Of a stretch of 64,000 nucleotides of DNA, positions 8,384-17,100 are shown piece after piece. Within the stretch, counting starts at the first letter, position 1. Every line of letters starts with the position of its first letter. Below the pieces are notes generated by a model, which saw only the letters and a list, made by a program, of their open reading frames with translations, had not been told where the DNA came from and did not search any database. The DNA comes from Synechococcus sp. C9 (GTDB lineage: Bacteria > Cyanobacteriota > Cyanobacteriia > Gloeomargaritales > Gloeomargaritaceae), in the NCBI RefSeq assembly GCF_022984075.1, contig NZ_JALAAD010000001.1, positions 2,678,501 through 2,742,500 on the forward strand, given 5' to 3'. The translations under genes were made by a program, and so were the position numbers.

Positions 8384-9987
8384 CTAAATTTCTCCATCTA
8401 AATTCCATACTTTTACAGGGGGTATCTCTATAGGATTCTCTGGCGCTAATTCATCGGCTGTAATGGTGGGTTGAGGCTCATCCCATGTACCTCCAATATC
8501 CGCCTGGGCTTGCTTACGCCGTGCCTTTTTCGTGTTCACCACTTCCTGTTGACGACGCTCCACTTCTGCCAAAATAGCCGCATTACTTAAGCTCTTTTGT
8601 TGTTCCCTCAGTCGTTGCTGTGCCGCTTTTGCCTCGTAGAGGGATATTTTCGCTCCCTCCAACCCTTGGGCATGGGCTTGGGTCACAAAGACTTCCTTCC
8701 CCTGCTCCAGACGGTACACCCAAACCGTAGTGATGTCGGTCGGTTGGTACCGTAGGCTCACTTGCGTCCCTTCATAACCGCTCAAGCGTTCCCCCTTGTA
8801 GATGAAGTTCTCGAACTGGATACAACCCCCCCGTTGCACACGCCGCTGGGTGGATTTCATCAAGCACACATCCAACTCCCGCTCGGTCGGTAAATCCGGC
8901 ACTGCGGGTAGCCCTGACTCCCACCGCTGGTAGCGGGTTTGGTCACCCATGCGCGCATCCAGGGATTGGTTGTAGTTGTCCACCACATAGCGCACCAACA
9001 ACCGCTCCAAATCGGTGAGCATCAAAGTAGCCTCCTTCTCTGCTTCTTTGGGACGCTCCTGCACATTAGAACCGGTGTAGCCGGGCAAAGTAGAAAAAAG
9101 TTGCGTATTCAAGGTCTTGAACGGTCGTTCCACCAGTCCCCCATCTGAGGGTTGCCTGCGTAAGTAACAGGTGAATCCGAGTTGGACCCCGATGTGTTCA
9201 AGGTGCTGGGAGCGAAAGTCTTTGCCCCCGTCGGTGTACAGATATTGAGGTCTGCCAAAAGTACCCCACTCACAATGGAGTCCGTAGCCATGTCCATAGC
9301 ATTTCGGCAAAATCGCATGGCGGAGAGCCAGTGCCACAACCGTCGAGCTAGGCGCATCAAATCCAAGGTGAAACCCCATGATGCACCGGGAATAACTATC
9401 AATGATGGTGGTCAACCAAGGGCGACCAAGCAACTTGCCTTCACTATCAACCAGCAGAACATCCACCTGGGTATGGTCACACTGCCAAACTTGGTTACTG
9501 TACTCAATTAGTAATTCTTTGCCATCCCTGGTTTTGAGAGCCAGTCGCTCCCCCTGCCACCCTGGGAAATGGAATTTTTTACCTTTTTTGCTTCATATAC
9601 AGGAGCCAGGAAGCGATAGACCGAGGCTCGGCTTGGGGGTTTCAGTTGCGCCTGCTGAGCCTTGAGTTTGACTTGCACATAGACTTGCTGGGGTGTCATT
9701 TTCTTACCCCCCCGATTCCCTTGCTGAAACGTCTTGAGGATGAACTCCTGCCACTCCTTGGCGAGGCGAAATTGACCTTTATCCGCACGATGTATTGATA
9801 CAAACCCATCAAGACCGTCGTTTTGCCAGCGTTGCATCCATCGTTGGACAGTCCGAACCGACTTCCCCAACCGCTCGGCTGTCTCCCGGAGCCTTTGTCC
9901 GTAGGTAACCTTGTCACACGGCTCCATCAGGCGCAAGAGGGCATCGAGAAGTTCTTGGTTAACTTGTGGCTCTGAGGTATTGTCCAT
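8384..9987 (-). CDS. tnsB: TnsB, DDE transposase (one-base frameshift; possible programmed -1 frameshifting)
   Basis: The N-terminal part (9987 to 9508) has tandem helix-turn-helix regions (LGKSVRTVQRWMQRW; PPSRASVYRFLAP). The DDE core lies in the -1 frame (to 8384): CDHT near the junction, TDGGKDFRS, and a glutamate in GGLVERPFKTLN. Joined by a -1 shift at the A runs at 9589-9574 they give about 534 residues, near the size of V-K TnsB. The joined frame is open throughout. A separate start at GTG 9466 would omit the first catalytic Asp (CDHT), so the downstream frame alone cannot make a complete active site. The frameshift could be functional, a mutation or a sequencing error in a homopolymer. 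Confidence 0.82.
9574..9589 (-). promoter_or_regulatory. Tandem slippery heptamers in tnsB (A AAA AAG and A AAA AAT)
   Basis: Read on the minus strand in the upstream frame, the codons are GCA AAA AAG GTA AAA AAT. They hold two heptamers of the X XXY YYZ form two bases apart, the first identical to the dnaX/IS911-type A AAA AAG site. A -1 slip at either moves ribosomes into the transposase-core frame. Downstream lie short inverted repeats: GGGAGC/GCUCUC with a five-base loop, and a weaker UUCCC/GGGGA pair. These could act as stimulators. Confidence 0.45.
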
Positions 9988-10053
9988 ATAACTCTATAAA
10001 ACACATACGCTATTTTAGCGAAATGAGAACAAGGATGGTGACATCCAAAGTGA

Positions 10054-10218
10054 GACAATTTCGGAATATGTCAGCTAATTTGAGATTGTTGATGGGGGGG
10101 AGAGTCTTCCACAACAGAATACCCAAAACCCTCTATCCCCGATGGACGTTGCATTTTAGGAACTTTACTTCCGGTGACAGCTAATTTGAGATCACGTCAA
10201 ACAATTTGAGATTGTACA
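10054..10218 (-). repeat. Candidate transposon left end with TnsB-binding-type repeats
   Basis: Read inward from 10218 the sequence begins TGTACAATCTCAAATTG, and TGTACA is the typical terminus of Tn7-like/CAST ends. The motif AATTTGAGAT recurs at 10078-10087, 10183-10192 and 10204-10212, twice preceded by a CAGCT/GTCAGCT context. This multi-site arrangement lies between tnsB and the flanking MITE, as expected for TnsB-binding sites. The opposite end is outside the window, so the target duplication (possibly GCCAT at 10219-10223) cannot be checked. Confidence 0.65.
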
Positions 10219-10225
10219 GCCATCC

Positions 10226-10314
10226 TATAGCCATCCTACTTGATTAGTGAACAGAGATTTCCCAGAACCATACACCGCAGGTGCTTCTTGGACGGGGGTA
10301 GTGCCCTGCGACCC
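10226..10314 (+). repeat. MITE copy A, truncated, abutting the transposon end
   Basis: Begins TATAGCCATCCTACTTGATT and matches the copy at 21958-22085 through the GTGCTTCTTGGACGGGG segment; the right half is replaced by unrelated sequence. The transposon end at 10218 is eight bases to the left, with an extra partial GCCATCCTA between. From here to 10506 nothing else is recognised. Confidence 0.65.
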
Positions 10315-10506
10315 TTGGCTTTGTAAATGTAAATCTTTCCTCACAAATCAAATGTGATCGTGATATGAGTCTGAATCGGCTCACCGTCTTCGGTGTCAGT
10401 AATTGCCATGCCTGGATCACAAAACGAAAAATATCGTAACTTTTGGGCGATGGGTGGCAAAAAGTAGCGAAAATAATCAATATAAAAATATCCAGTTGTA
10501 ACAGGG

Positions 10507-10767
10507 ATGAAAAGGGTAAAAATTCAAAGTGTAATTGCCGCCGGAGTGTTGACGAGCCTATTGGGGGGGATGTTCGCCCTAGCCGTTTCCCATGTTGGTC
10601 AAAAGGATTTCAACCGGCTCCGATTTGAGAGTGAATTTTACCATCGCTTACATCGGCGGTATTTTGTGGTGATTGGGGCAGGATTGGGATTCGCTCTGGG
10701 GGCGGCACAGTGTTATATCGTCCAGTTGAGTAAAATTAAAATTGACCCGGAACGGGAAGATTTATGA
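10507..10767 (+). CDS. Small two-helix membrane protein, unknown
   Basis: 86 residues starting at ATG after an AACAGGG ribosome-site-like stretch. Two hydrophobic segments are visible: residues about 8-27 (VIAAGVLTSLLGGMFALAVS) and 53-72 (YFVVIGAGLGFALGAAQCYI), separated by a basic, aromatic linker. The GxxxG-like spacing in both suggests helix packing. It sits between two MITE remnants. It is not recognised as a known family; the ordered hydrophobic pattern is the main support. Confidence 0.5.
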   Translation: MKRVKIQSVIAAGVLTSLLGGMFALAVSHVGQKDFNRLRFESEFYHRLHRRYFVVIGAGLGFALGAAQCYIVQLSKIKIDPEREDL

Positions 10768-10900
10768 ATAGCGGGCATGGGGAAGTCATGGTTACAACAT
10801 CAGCGAGAACCCCCTACCACCGATGAAATTGCCGAAATTACAATTATTGGAACCGATTGAAGGTTATCTCGCTCAAATACACATACTATTGAAAACCAAA

Positions 10901-10952
10901 GACGGGAGATACCCCCTGCGACCCCTATTTCATTTTCATTTAGGATTGCTAT
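10901..10952 (+). repeat. MITE remnant, right-hand end
   Basis: GACGGGAGATACCCCCTGCG followed by ATTTAGGATTGCTAT corresponds to the right third of the copy at 21958-22085. The left half is absent. It lies in the 221-base gap after the small membrane protein, which is otherwise featureless. Confidence 0.55.
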
Positions 10953-10988
10953 GGGTAGCGAGATGATGTTCGGCTGGTTCAAATAAAC

Positions 10989-11717
10989 TCACTTAATGGT
11001 GGTGAGATTCTCTAGTCCTTTTGTTACAGTAGCACTGGTGATCCGGTCCCCTTGTTTAATTTTATCCACCACTTCCATGCCCTTGGTGACATAGCCAAAC
11101 ACCGCATAATTCCCATCCAAAAAACTGGTTTCCGCCAGGGTAATGTAAAACTGGGACGAAGCGGAATTGGGATTTTGCGACCGTGCCATCGCCAGTGCCC
11201 CCCGATTGTGCCTGAGTTTAGGAGCTTGCCGGATGTTTTGCTCCGGGAACGTGCGCCCATAGACTGCTTGCTGACCATCCACCGGCTTGATTTCCAAAGG
11301 AATCACCCGCTCCCGCTGGGTCTGTGGGTCAACAAAACCCCCCGTCCCATTGCCCTTGGGGTCGCCCCCCTGCACTACAAACGGCTGAGGTTCCCGCACC
11401 ACCCGATGGAAGGTCAAATTATTGTAAAAGCCCCGCTGTACCAAATCCACGAAATTCCCCGCTGTCACCGGCGCATCCTCCCCATTCACCTCCAGGGTGA
11501 TGGTTTGCCCGTTGACCACCATGTCCACCGTCGCTTTGCCATTCAAACAGGGATAGCCCTGCAGGGGTTGCACCAATTCCGGTGGGATATTGCAATTGGT
11601 ACTGCTCATGGCGATGGTTCCCTCCTTAGTTGGTGCGCTGGTCAGGCTGTCCGCATTGGCTTGACAACCCATTAAGCACAATAGCATTAAACCCGCAAAC
11701 AACCAACGCCCCATCAC
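10989..11717 (-). CDS. Cyclophilin-type peptidyl-prolyl isomerase, lipoprotein
   Basis: 242 residues. The N-terminus ([15 protein letters not shown]) is a lipoprotein signal with the lipobox LMGC, placing the protein on the outside of a membrane (periplasm or thylakoid lumen). The cyclophilin domain covers about 60-240: a catalytic-region [42 protein letters not shown] and YAVFGYV. It isomerises prolyl bonds to help folding of exported proteins. Its start overlaps the ycf4 stop by four bases, so the two are probably co-translated. Confidence 0.92.
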   Translation of the reverse strand: MMGRWLFAGLMLLCLMGCQANADSLTSAPTKEGTIAMSSTNCNIPPELVQPLQGYPCLNGKATVDMVVNGQTITLEVNGEDAPVTAGNFVDLVQRGFYNNLTFHRVVREPQPFVVQGGDPKGNGTGGFVDPQTQRERVIPLEIKPVDGQQAVYGRTFPEQNIRQAPKLRHNRGALAMARSQNPNSASSQFYITLAETSFLDGNYAVFGYVTKGMEVVDKIKQGDRITSATVTKGLENLTTIK

Positions 11718-12274
11718 AACCCCTCCACCGGTACGCCTAAAAACCGTGCCAGCCGGGCCGCCTGATCCTCCAACTCGGACAGAGCCAAAGGTCGCCCCAC
11801 CTGGGTCAAGGGAATATCCCGTTTCCCCCGCAGACGTAAGTACAATGCCCGCTTCGGGTTAAACCCATCCTTCACATCCACCCGAATCCCTTGCACCTCG
11901 TCGAGGGGGTAGATCAATTCCACCCGCCGGTCTTTCCCCGGCCAACCCCAGCGGAAAATTTTCACCTGATTGGTTCGTTTATTGTACTCATTGTAACCAC
12001 CCCCCACATCCCACCAGATCAGCAACCAGAGAAATAGACTTAAGCCAATTCCCGCCACCCCGTAGGCACCCATGACAATCCCTTGGGGAATAAAAATCAA
12101 CTGGGTTGGGTCGGCAAAGGGGAGCAAATTCACGTGGGTATAGCTGGAAATGCCCGCCAGCAAAAACCCCACGCCCCCCAAACCTACCACCACTGCCCAC
12201 CAGTAGTTACTCAAACGACGGGTACCCTGCACCCGGTCAATATAGCATTCTGCCGTTGTGGTTTCCGTGGTCAT
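11714..12274 (-). CDS. ycf4: Photosystem I assembly protein Ycf4
   Basis: 186 residues with the Ycf4 pattern: an N-terminal [20 protein letters not shown] transmembrane helix, a second helix around residues 65-88 ending [15 protein letters not shown], then a soluble domain with [14 protein letters not shown] and [14 protein letters not shown]. Ycf4 is a thylakoid membrane protein that scaffolds PsaA/PsaB assembly. It lies 47 bases after rpaA on the same strand and overlaps the downstream cyclophilin lipoprotein gene, so one transcript is plausible. Confidence 0.95.
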   Translation of the reverse strand: MTTETTTAECYIDRVQGTRRLSNYWWAVVVGLGGVGFLLAGISSYTHVNLLPFADPTQLIFIPQGIVMGAYGVAGIGLSLFLWLLIWWDVGGGYNEYNKRTNQVKIFRWGWPGKDRRVELIYPLDEVQGIRVDVKDGFNPKRALYLRLRGKRDIPLTQVGRPLALSELEDQAARLARFLGVPVEGL

Positions 12275-12321
12275 AGACCTGCCAAGATTGATCCAGCTTG
12301 TTCTATGGTACCAGCCCCGGT

Positions 12322-13065
12322 CTAGGAAGCCGCCATCTCATTCCGACTCGCTGGAGCAACATTATCCAGAGCGGGCAATTCTAAACAATAACCTGCCCCA
12401 TAAACCGTCTTGATGTACTGGGGATGGCGGGGGTCGGGTTCCAACTTCGTGCGTAAATGCCGTACGTGAACCCGGATGGTTTCAATGTCATCGTTGGGGT
12501 CATAGCCCCAAACTTCCCGCAAAATGTCGCTGGGAGAAACGGTCTGACCATGCCGTTGGAGCAAACAATGCAGGAGGTCAAATTCCAGGTGGGTGAGTTT
12601 CACGGTTTGATTGAACCACACCGCCTCAAACCGTTCCGGGATCAGGGTCAAAGGTCCATAGCTGAGAATTTCCCCGTGGTTCGCCTGGGGTACCCGGTCA
12701 GAGCGCCGCAGTAACGCCCGCACCCGTGCCAACATCTCCTGCACCTCAAAGGGTTTGGTGAGATAATCGTCCGCTCCGGCATTAAAACCCTCTACCTTGT
12801 CCTGGGTCTGGCTCAGAGCCGTGAGCATCAAAATGGGAATGTCCCCCGTCCGTTCATCCCGCCGCAACCGCTGGCAGAGGGTCAACCCATCCACCCGGGG
12901 CAACATCAAATCCAACATGATCAAATCCGGTAGGAGTTGCACCGCCAAAGCCTGCCCCTTCACCCCATCACTGGCTTCGCTCACGTCGTAACCGGCTAGT
13001 TCCAGATTCACCCTGACCAATTCGGTGATGGCGGCATCATCATCAATAACGAGAATCCGGGGCAT
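12322..13065 (-). CDS. rpaA: OmpR-family response regulator RpaA
   Basis: 247 residues. The receiver domain (1-120) has the acidic pocket DDD at 8-10, phosphoacceptor Asp52 in IMLDLMLP, and the switch Lys in YLTKPFEV. A winged-helix DNA-binding domain (about 140-235) contains the near-invariant RpaA-type segments [35 protein letters not shown] and [13 protein letters not shown]. RpaA is the master output regulator of the KaiABC clock, phosphorylated by SasA, and also affects phycobilisome energy transfer. It could be confused with the paralogue RpaB, but the receiver sequence fits RpaA better. Confidence 0.88.
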   Translation of the reverse strand: MPRILVIDDDAAITELVRVNLELAGYDVSEASDGVKGQALAVQLLPDLIMLDLMLPRVDGLTLCQRLRRDERTGDIPILMLTALSQTQDKVEGFNAGADDYLTKPFEVQEMLARVRALLRRSDRVPQANHGEILSYGPLTLIPERFEAVWFNQTVKLTHLEFDLLHCLLQRHGQTVSPSDILREVWGYDPNDDIETIRVHVRHLRTKLEPDPRHPQYIKTVYGAGYCLELPALDNVAPASRNEMAAS

Positions 13066-13169
13066 ATAACATCAGTTAAAAAAACGGCATTTTATAACAC
13101 AATACGCAACAAAGCGTAATGCTCATTTCCATTATAAACGTTTGTCAAGCCAGTTTTTGGTACAAGTAC

Positions 13170-13811
13170 CTAGGATTCAGTTTGGGAGCGGCTACGGCTA
13201 GCCTGTTTCGCCCGTTGGGCACTGCGTTTGAGGGCATCGAGGCGAGCTTCATAGCGGCGGCGACGGGCTTTATCGGGGGTTTGTTCCGCCAACAGTTTCA
13301 GGGCACTGCCCAGGCTCTTGTAGGCATTCGGCAGGGTGTAGCCGTACTGGGTCGCCAGTTGAATCGCCCGTTCATCAGCTTTGATGGCAAGTTTCAGGGC
13401 GTTTTGTTTTTGGTTGCGCCGCCATAACCGATACCCCGCAAACCCGGTCAAGCCCAGAGACAGCAACAGCAGGAGCGTATCTTGCACCCACAGTTCCCCC
13501 ACTGTGCCTCCCAAGCCAATCGCCAGAGCAGCCATTTCCCACCCCTCCTTGGGCAGGGTATCGCTCTGGATGCGGGCGACCTCATGCCAAAACAGCAAAT
13601 TTCTTTGATCCAAAGCCAACTGTTCCCAGCGCACCGGGTCAATTTGCACCTCCACCTGATCCTTATCCACCTCTTCGGTAGTGATCACGGGGGGATTCAT
13701 GGCGGTGGAAGCCACAATCGTCACCCAACCCCGCATTTCCCCGGGTAGGAGCCCTTGCAGGCGGCGAAATTCCCCTTGGTAGGCATCCGCAGTGGCAGTG
13801 TAGGCAGGCAT
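13170..13811 (-). CDS. DUF3318 family membrane protein
   Basis: About 213 residues from an ATG at 13811; a TTG at 13862 would add 17 residues unlike the rest. The N-terminal half is soluble (GEMRGWVTIVAS, EVDKDQVEVQIDPVRW, LLFWHEVARIQ). Two adjacent hydrophobic stretches (about residues 95-135) follow, then a highly basic C-terminus (RRRRYEARLDALKRSAQRAK). The pattern matches the cyanobacterial DUF3318 family, whose function is not known. WHEVARIQ has an HE pair reminiscent of a metalloprotease helix, but no full HEXXH motif is present. Confidence 0.75.
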   Translation of the reverse strand: MPAYTATADAYQGEFRRLQGLLPGEMRGWVTIVASTAMNPPVITTEEVDKDQVEVQIDPVRWEQLALDQRNLLFWHEVARIQSDTLPKEGWEMAALAIGLGGTVGELWVQDTLLLLLSLGLTGFAGYRLWRRNQKQNALKLAIKADERAIQLATQYGYTLPNAYKSLGSALKLLAEQTPDKARRRRYEARLDALKRSAQRAKQASRSRSQTES

Positions 13812-13871
13812 GAACCGTACGTTCCTAATGGTTAACTCATGACTATTTACAACTATAGGCAAATTAGGGCG

Positions 13872-14075
13872 TTACCGGAGTGCCACCACCCGAAATCCCA
13901 TCGCACATTCAAAGGCAAGGGGTTCCTGAGCTTCGCCCCGCTGGGCGGGATGACCACACCCCAACCGACCGCTCAACCAACGGGGAGCACCCGTGTGATG
14001 GGCAAGGGGGCAGTTTTGGCAGACCGATTCGGGGGGCAGTACCTGGTCATTGAGTACAATTCTTAAGGTTGGCAT
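13872..14075 (-). CDS. Small cysteine-containing conserved protein
   Basis: 67 residues from an ATG at 14075. It begins MPTLRIVLNDQVLPPESVCQ and carries four cysteines: CQNC near residues 19-22, one in RLGCGHP and one in FECAMG, a spacing that could bind a metal or form disulfides. It resembles a small protein conserved in cyanobacteria but has no function I can name. It is divergent from the nrdJ fragment and shares a 100-base intergenic region with it. Confidence 0.6.
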   Translation of the reverse strand: MPTLRIVLNDQVLPPESVCQNCPLAHHTGAPRWLSGRLGCGHPAQRGEAQEPLAFECAMGFRVVALR

Positions 14076-14120
14076 AGACGAAACTGAGCGTTAGATGCCT
14101 GGTGATGTCCCTGTCCCAGT

Positions 14121-14135
14121 TGCGATTATATCGCA
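14121..14135. promoter_or_regulatory. Palindrome upstream of nrdJ fragment
   Basis: TGCGATTATATCGCA is a perfect six-base inverted repeat with a three-base centre, 60 bases before the ATG of the nrdJ fragment. A TATGAT -10-like box follows at 14151-14156 and AAGGAA, a possible ribosome site, at 14160-14165. The spacing suggests an operator just upstream of a promoter. No known regulator is assigned. Confidence 0.35.
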
Positions 14136-14194
14136 GGTGAGGTTGGGGTATATGATAGCTAAGGAATCCCTCTCTGTCGTTGCGTGAGTCCCCC

Positions 14195-17100
14195 ATGACC
14201 CAAGCGCCTGAACGTCCGCCCCAGACTACCGACCCGGCTATCGAAGCGGAACTCGACCACCGCATGAGCCGCTATGGGCTGAATCCATGCGGGGAAATAT
14301 TGGGTGCAGATTTCCATTGTGTGGCGGGAAATACGCTGTTAATTACTCGTAGTGGTTTGGGTTCGATTCAGTCTTTAGTGGGGCAAGTTGTTGAAGTTTG
14401 GAATGGGCGGCGATGGAGTGCAGTTGTACCCCTATTAACTGGGCGAGAACGGCAATTGTATCGAGTGCATTTCGGGGATGGTACTTGGTTGGATGTGACG
14501 GACTACCATCGCTTTTTTGTACGCCATCGTTTTGGCAAAGATTACTTGGAAATGACGACCCAAGAGATTCAAAACTATCTGGAATCGGGCGGCTACCAAC
14601 TGCATACGGAACCTTTTTGTATTGATTACAGGGACGGGGAATTTGTTGACCCCATTTGGGCATACACGTTGGGGCAACTGGTAGGCGATGGTTCCCTCTG
14701 GCAATCTCACGGTCAACCTCAATTACAATTGCGTTTATACGGTGCTAAAAGTTATCGTGCTTTGACTATTGCCAGTCGCTCATCAGGACAGGTTAGTTAC
14801 TATACTGAAAATCAGACCACTCCATGTTTGCGTTACACCGGATTTGCGGAAGCATTTAACCCAGAATGGGTGCGACAACTGAAGTATGACCCTACGGCTT
14901 TGGAGTCTTTAGCCCAGTGGAATCGTGAGGCGATTTTGCATTTTGTCGCTGGATTCATTGATGCGGATGGGACAGCAACTCCTAGTGGTGGGGTACGGCT
15001 TTATCTATCGAATTACGACCGAGCCTATCGAATTTATTTGCTCCTGCTAAAATGTGGGATTCGTTCCTCCATCAATCTCTGTGCTAAGGCGGGAACAACC
15101 ACCAATTTGGGTCGGCGGCATCAGGATTTATGGTATTTACAAATCACGGATTGCCAAGGGATTCCCTGCCAGCAAGTGGACACGACCCAGGGACATCAAC
15201 CACCCACGAAAGGGAAATGGCAAACGATTCGCAAGGTGGAATTATTACCTGGTTTCCATGACACCTATTGTTTCCATGAATTGGAAGTTCATAAGGGGGT
15301 TTTTGGTGGGACATTGACGGGGCAGTGTAATTTAGCAGAAATTCACCTGAATCAAATTGATCCCCATAACTTTGAGGAGCAGGAAAGGGCATTTACCGCC
15401 GGAGCTTTATCGGTAGCGGCACTGCTCAATCACCGATTTGTTGAACCGAGATTCCAGTATTCCCGTGAACTTGACCCGATTGTGGGGGTGTCTTTTACCG
15501 GGTTGTTTGACTTTTTTGTACACGCCTTTGGTAAGGAATGGTTGCAGTGGTGGGCGGCGGATCGACCGAAGAGTGAATTGGGTTTAATTTTGCGGCAAAA
15601 AGAAACGGATTATTTGCAATTTTGGCGGGATGTGGTGCATCGGGTGGTGTGGGATTATTGTGACCGGCATGGTCTGCGGCGACCCAATCGTTGTACAACG
15701 GTGCAACCGGCAGGATGTTTGGATCGCACGGCGTTACGCATTTTTGATCAGGGCTTACTTTATGCGGATGAAATTGTGGAACCTGGCAGTGGGGAAAGTC
15801 GAGGTTTAGGGTTGACGGTACGTCATGGGATTCCGACGGATACGGCTATTGCCAATCCACCGCTACCGCTGGTGCGAGTCACCCTGAAAAATGGTCGGGT
15901 TTTGCGAATGACCCCCAATCATCGCCTCTCGATTGCCGCTCAATGGGTCAGAGCCGATCAGCTAAAAATTGGCATGGAAATTGATTATTCTTTGGGTGAA
16001 TATCGCCATAGGGAAGATGCCCCACTGATCAGCCTCAATTTGGCTCAATATACCCGTGCGGGTCGGAAAGAATTTTTAGGACATGGGCGAGGGGTACTGA
16101 CCGCAGAAATCACGACACCTACCACTTTGAATCCTGAATTGGGTTATTTTTTAGGTTGCTTGTTTGGTGATGGTGCGATTAGTGAATGTAAGGATCGGGT
16201 ACGGTTTGCGTTTAATGCCAAAGAATTAGACTTGGTGGAGCGTTTACAGGGGATTGCCCAAAGGCAGTTTGGTATTGGTGGAACCATTAGCTATGACGCT
16301 CGTAATGGTGGCACAAGAAGTGAATTGGTTTTTGCTTCTAAACAACTGTTTGATTGGCTGAAGTTGAATCAATTACAGAAACCTAATAGCAAAGATTTAG
16401 AACGGATTCCCCTAGCAATTCGTAAGTCTTCCCGAGAGACAATTTTGGCGTTTTTCTGCGGCTTGATTGATACTGATGGCTGTGTACGGTCAACAGGTTC
16501 TCTGTGCATTGATTCTTCGAATGAAACCTTTATTCGCAATTTACAACAGGTTGCCGAAGCAGTTGGTTTATGCTTTAGTATTTATCACAACATCCAGGGG
16601 GAGAACTTCCAATATCAAAAGGATATGTGGGGCTTATCCCTTAGTCCTATGTGGTCACAACCGGAAGCTTTAGCTTATCTCAATACCCATAGTCGTAAAT
16701 GTCAGTTGTGTCCATTACCAGAACCCAAGCGTCAATTTGTCTTTCATCCCTATCGCATCGTTGATATTGAGTGGGAAACCACCCCTGATTACAGTTATGA
16801 CTTTGCGGTATCGGGCATAGATGATGATGATTCCTGGTACTGGCAAGGGGCGTTGAAATCCCACAACACCAAAAGTTTACTCACCAATGCCTCTCCCGGT
16901 TGGCATCCCCCAAAAGCCCAGCGGTACATTCGCCGCATTACGTTTGCCAAAAATGACCCGGTCGCCCTAGCCTGTATGGATTATGGGTACTCGGTGGTGC
17001 CGGGACAATCGGATAAGGATGACCAGGGCAATTTGCTCAATGACCCCTTTGATCCCCGCTGTAATGAATGGTTGGTGGAAATTCCGGTGGCGGTTTCCTG

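Larger units (their letters stand above)
1..10218 (-). mobile_element. Left arm of a Tn7-like, type V-K-type CAST transposon with defence cargo (partial)
   Basis: Three transposition genes run tnsB, tnsC, tniQ on the minus strand (9987 to 7093) with overlapping or abutting ends. All three resemble the proteins of Cas12k-associated transposons: the short TniQ of 164 residues, a TnsC of about 264 residues and a TnsB with the CDHT and TDGGKDFRS catalytic blocks. A candidate end, TGTACA with repeated AATTTGAGAT motifs, closes the element at 10218. In known V-K elements the cargo lies beyond tniQ and cas12k near the other end, so cas12k, tracrRNA and the array are expected left of base 1. Nothing resembling them is visible here. 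The V-K assignment rests on remembered family resemblance, not on a search. Confidence 0.75.

Noticed and set aside
1-10000. Search for Cas12k, a CRISPR array or a tracrRNA inside the window
   Set aside because: No repeat-spacer pattern and no Cas12k-like RuvC protein is present; the large frame at 1-2007 is a methylase (GSGAF, NPPY).
10800-10982. 60-residue minus-strand ORF in the gap before the cyclophilin gene
   Set aside because: It lies partly within a MITE remnant and has no ribosome site or recognisable pattern.
14180-14318. Split-intein trans-splicing as the reason for the short nrdJ
   Set aside because: The start region lacks a C-terminal intein fragment (no block F/G with HN before the extein), so trans-splicing at this point is not supported by this half.
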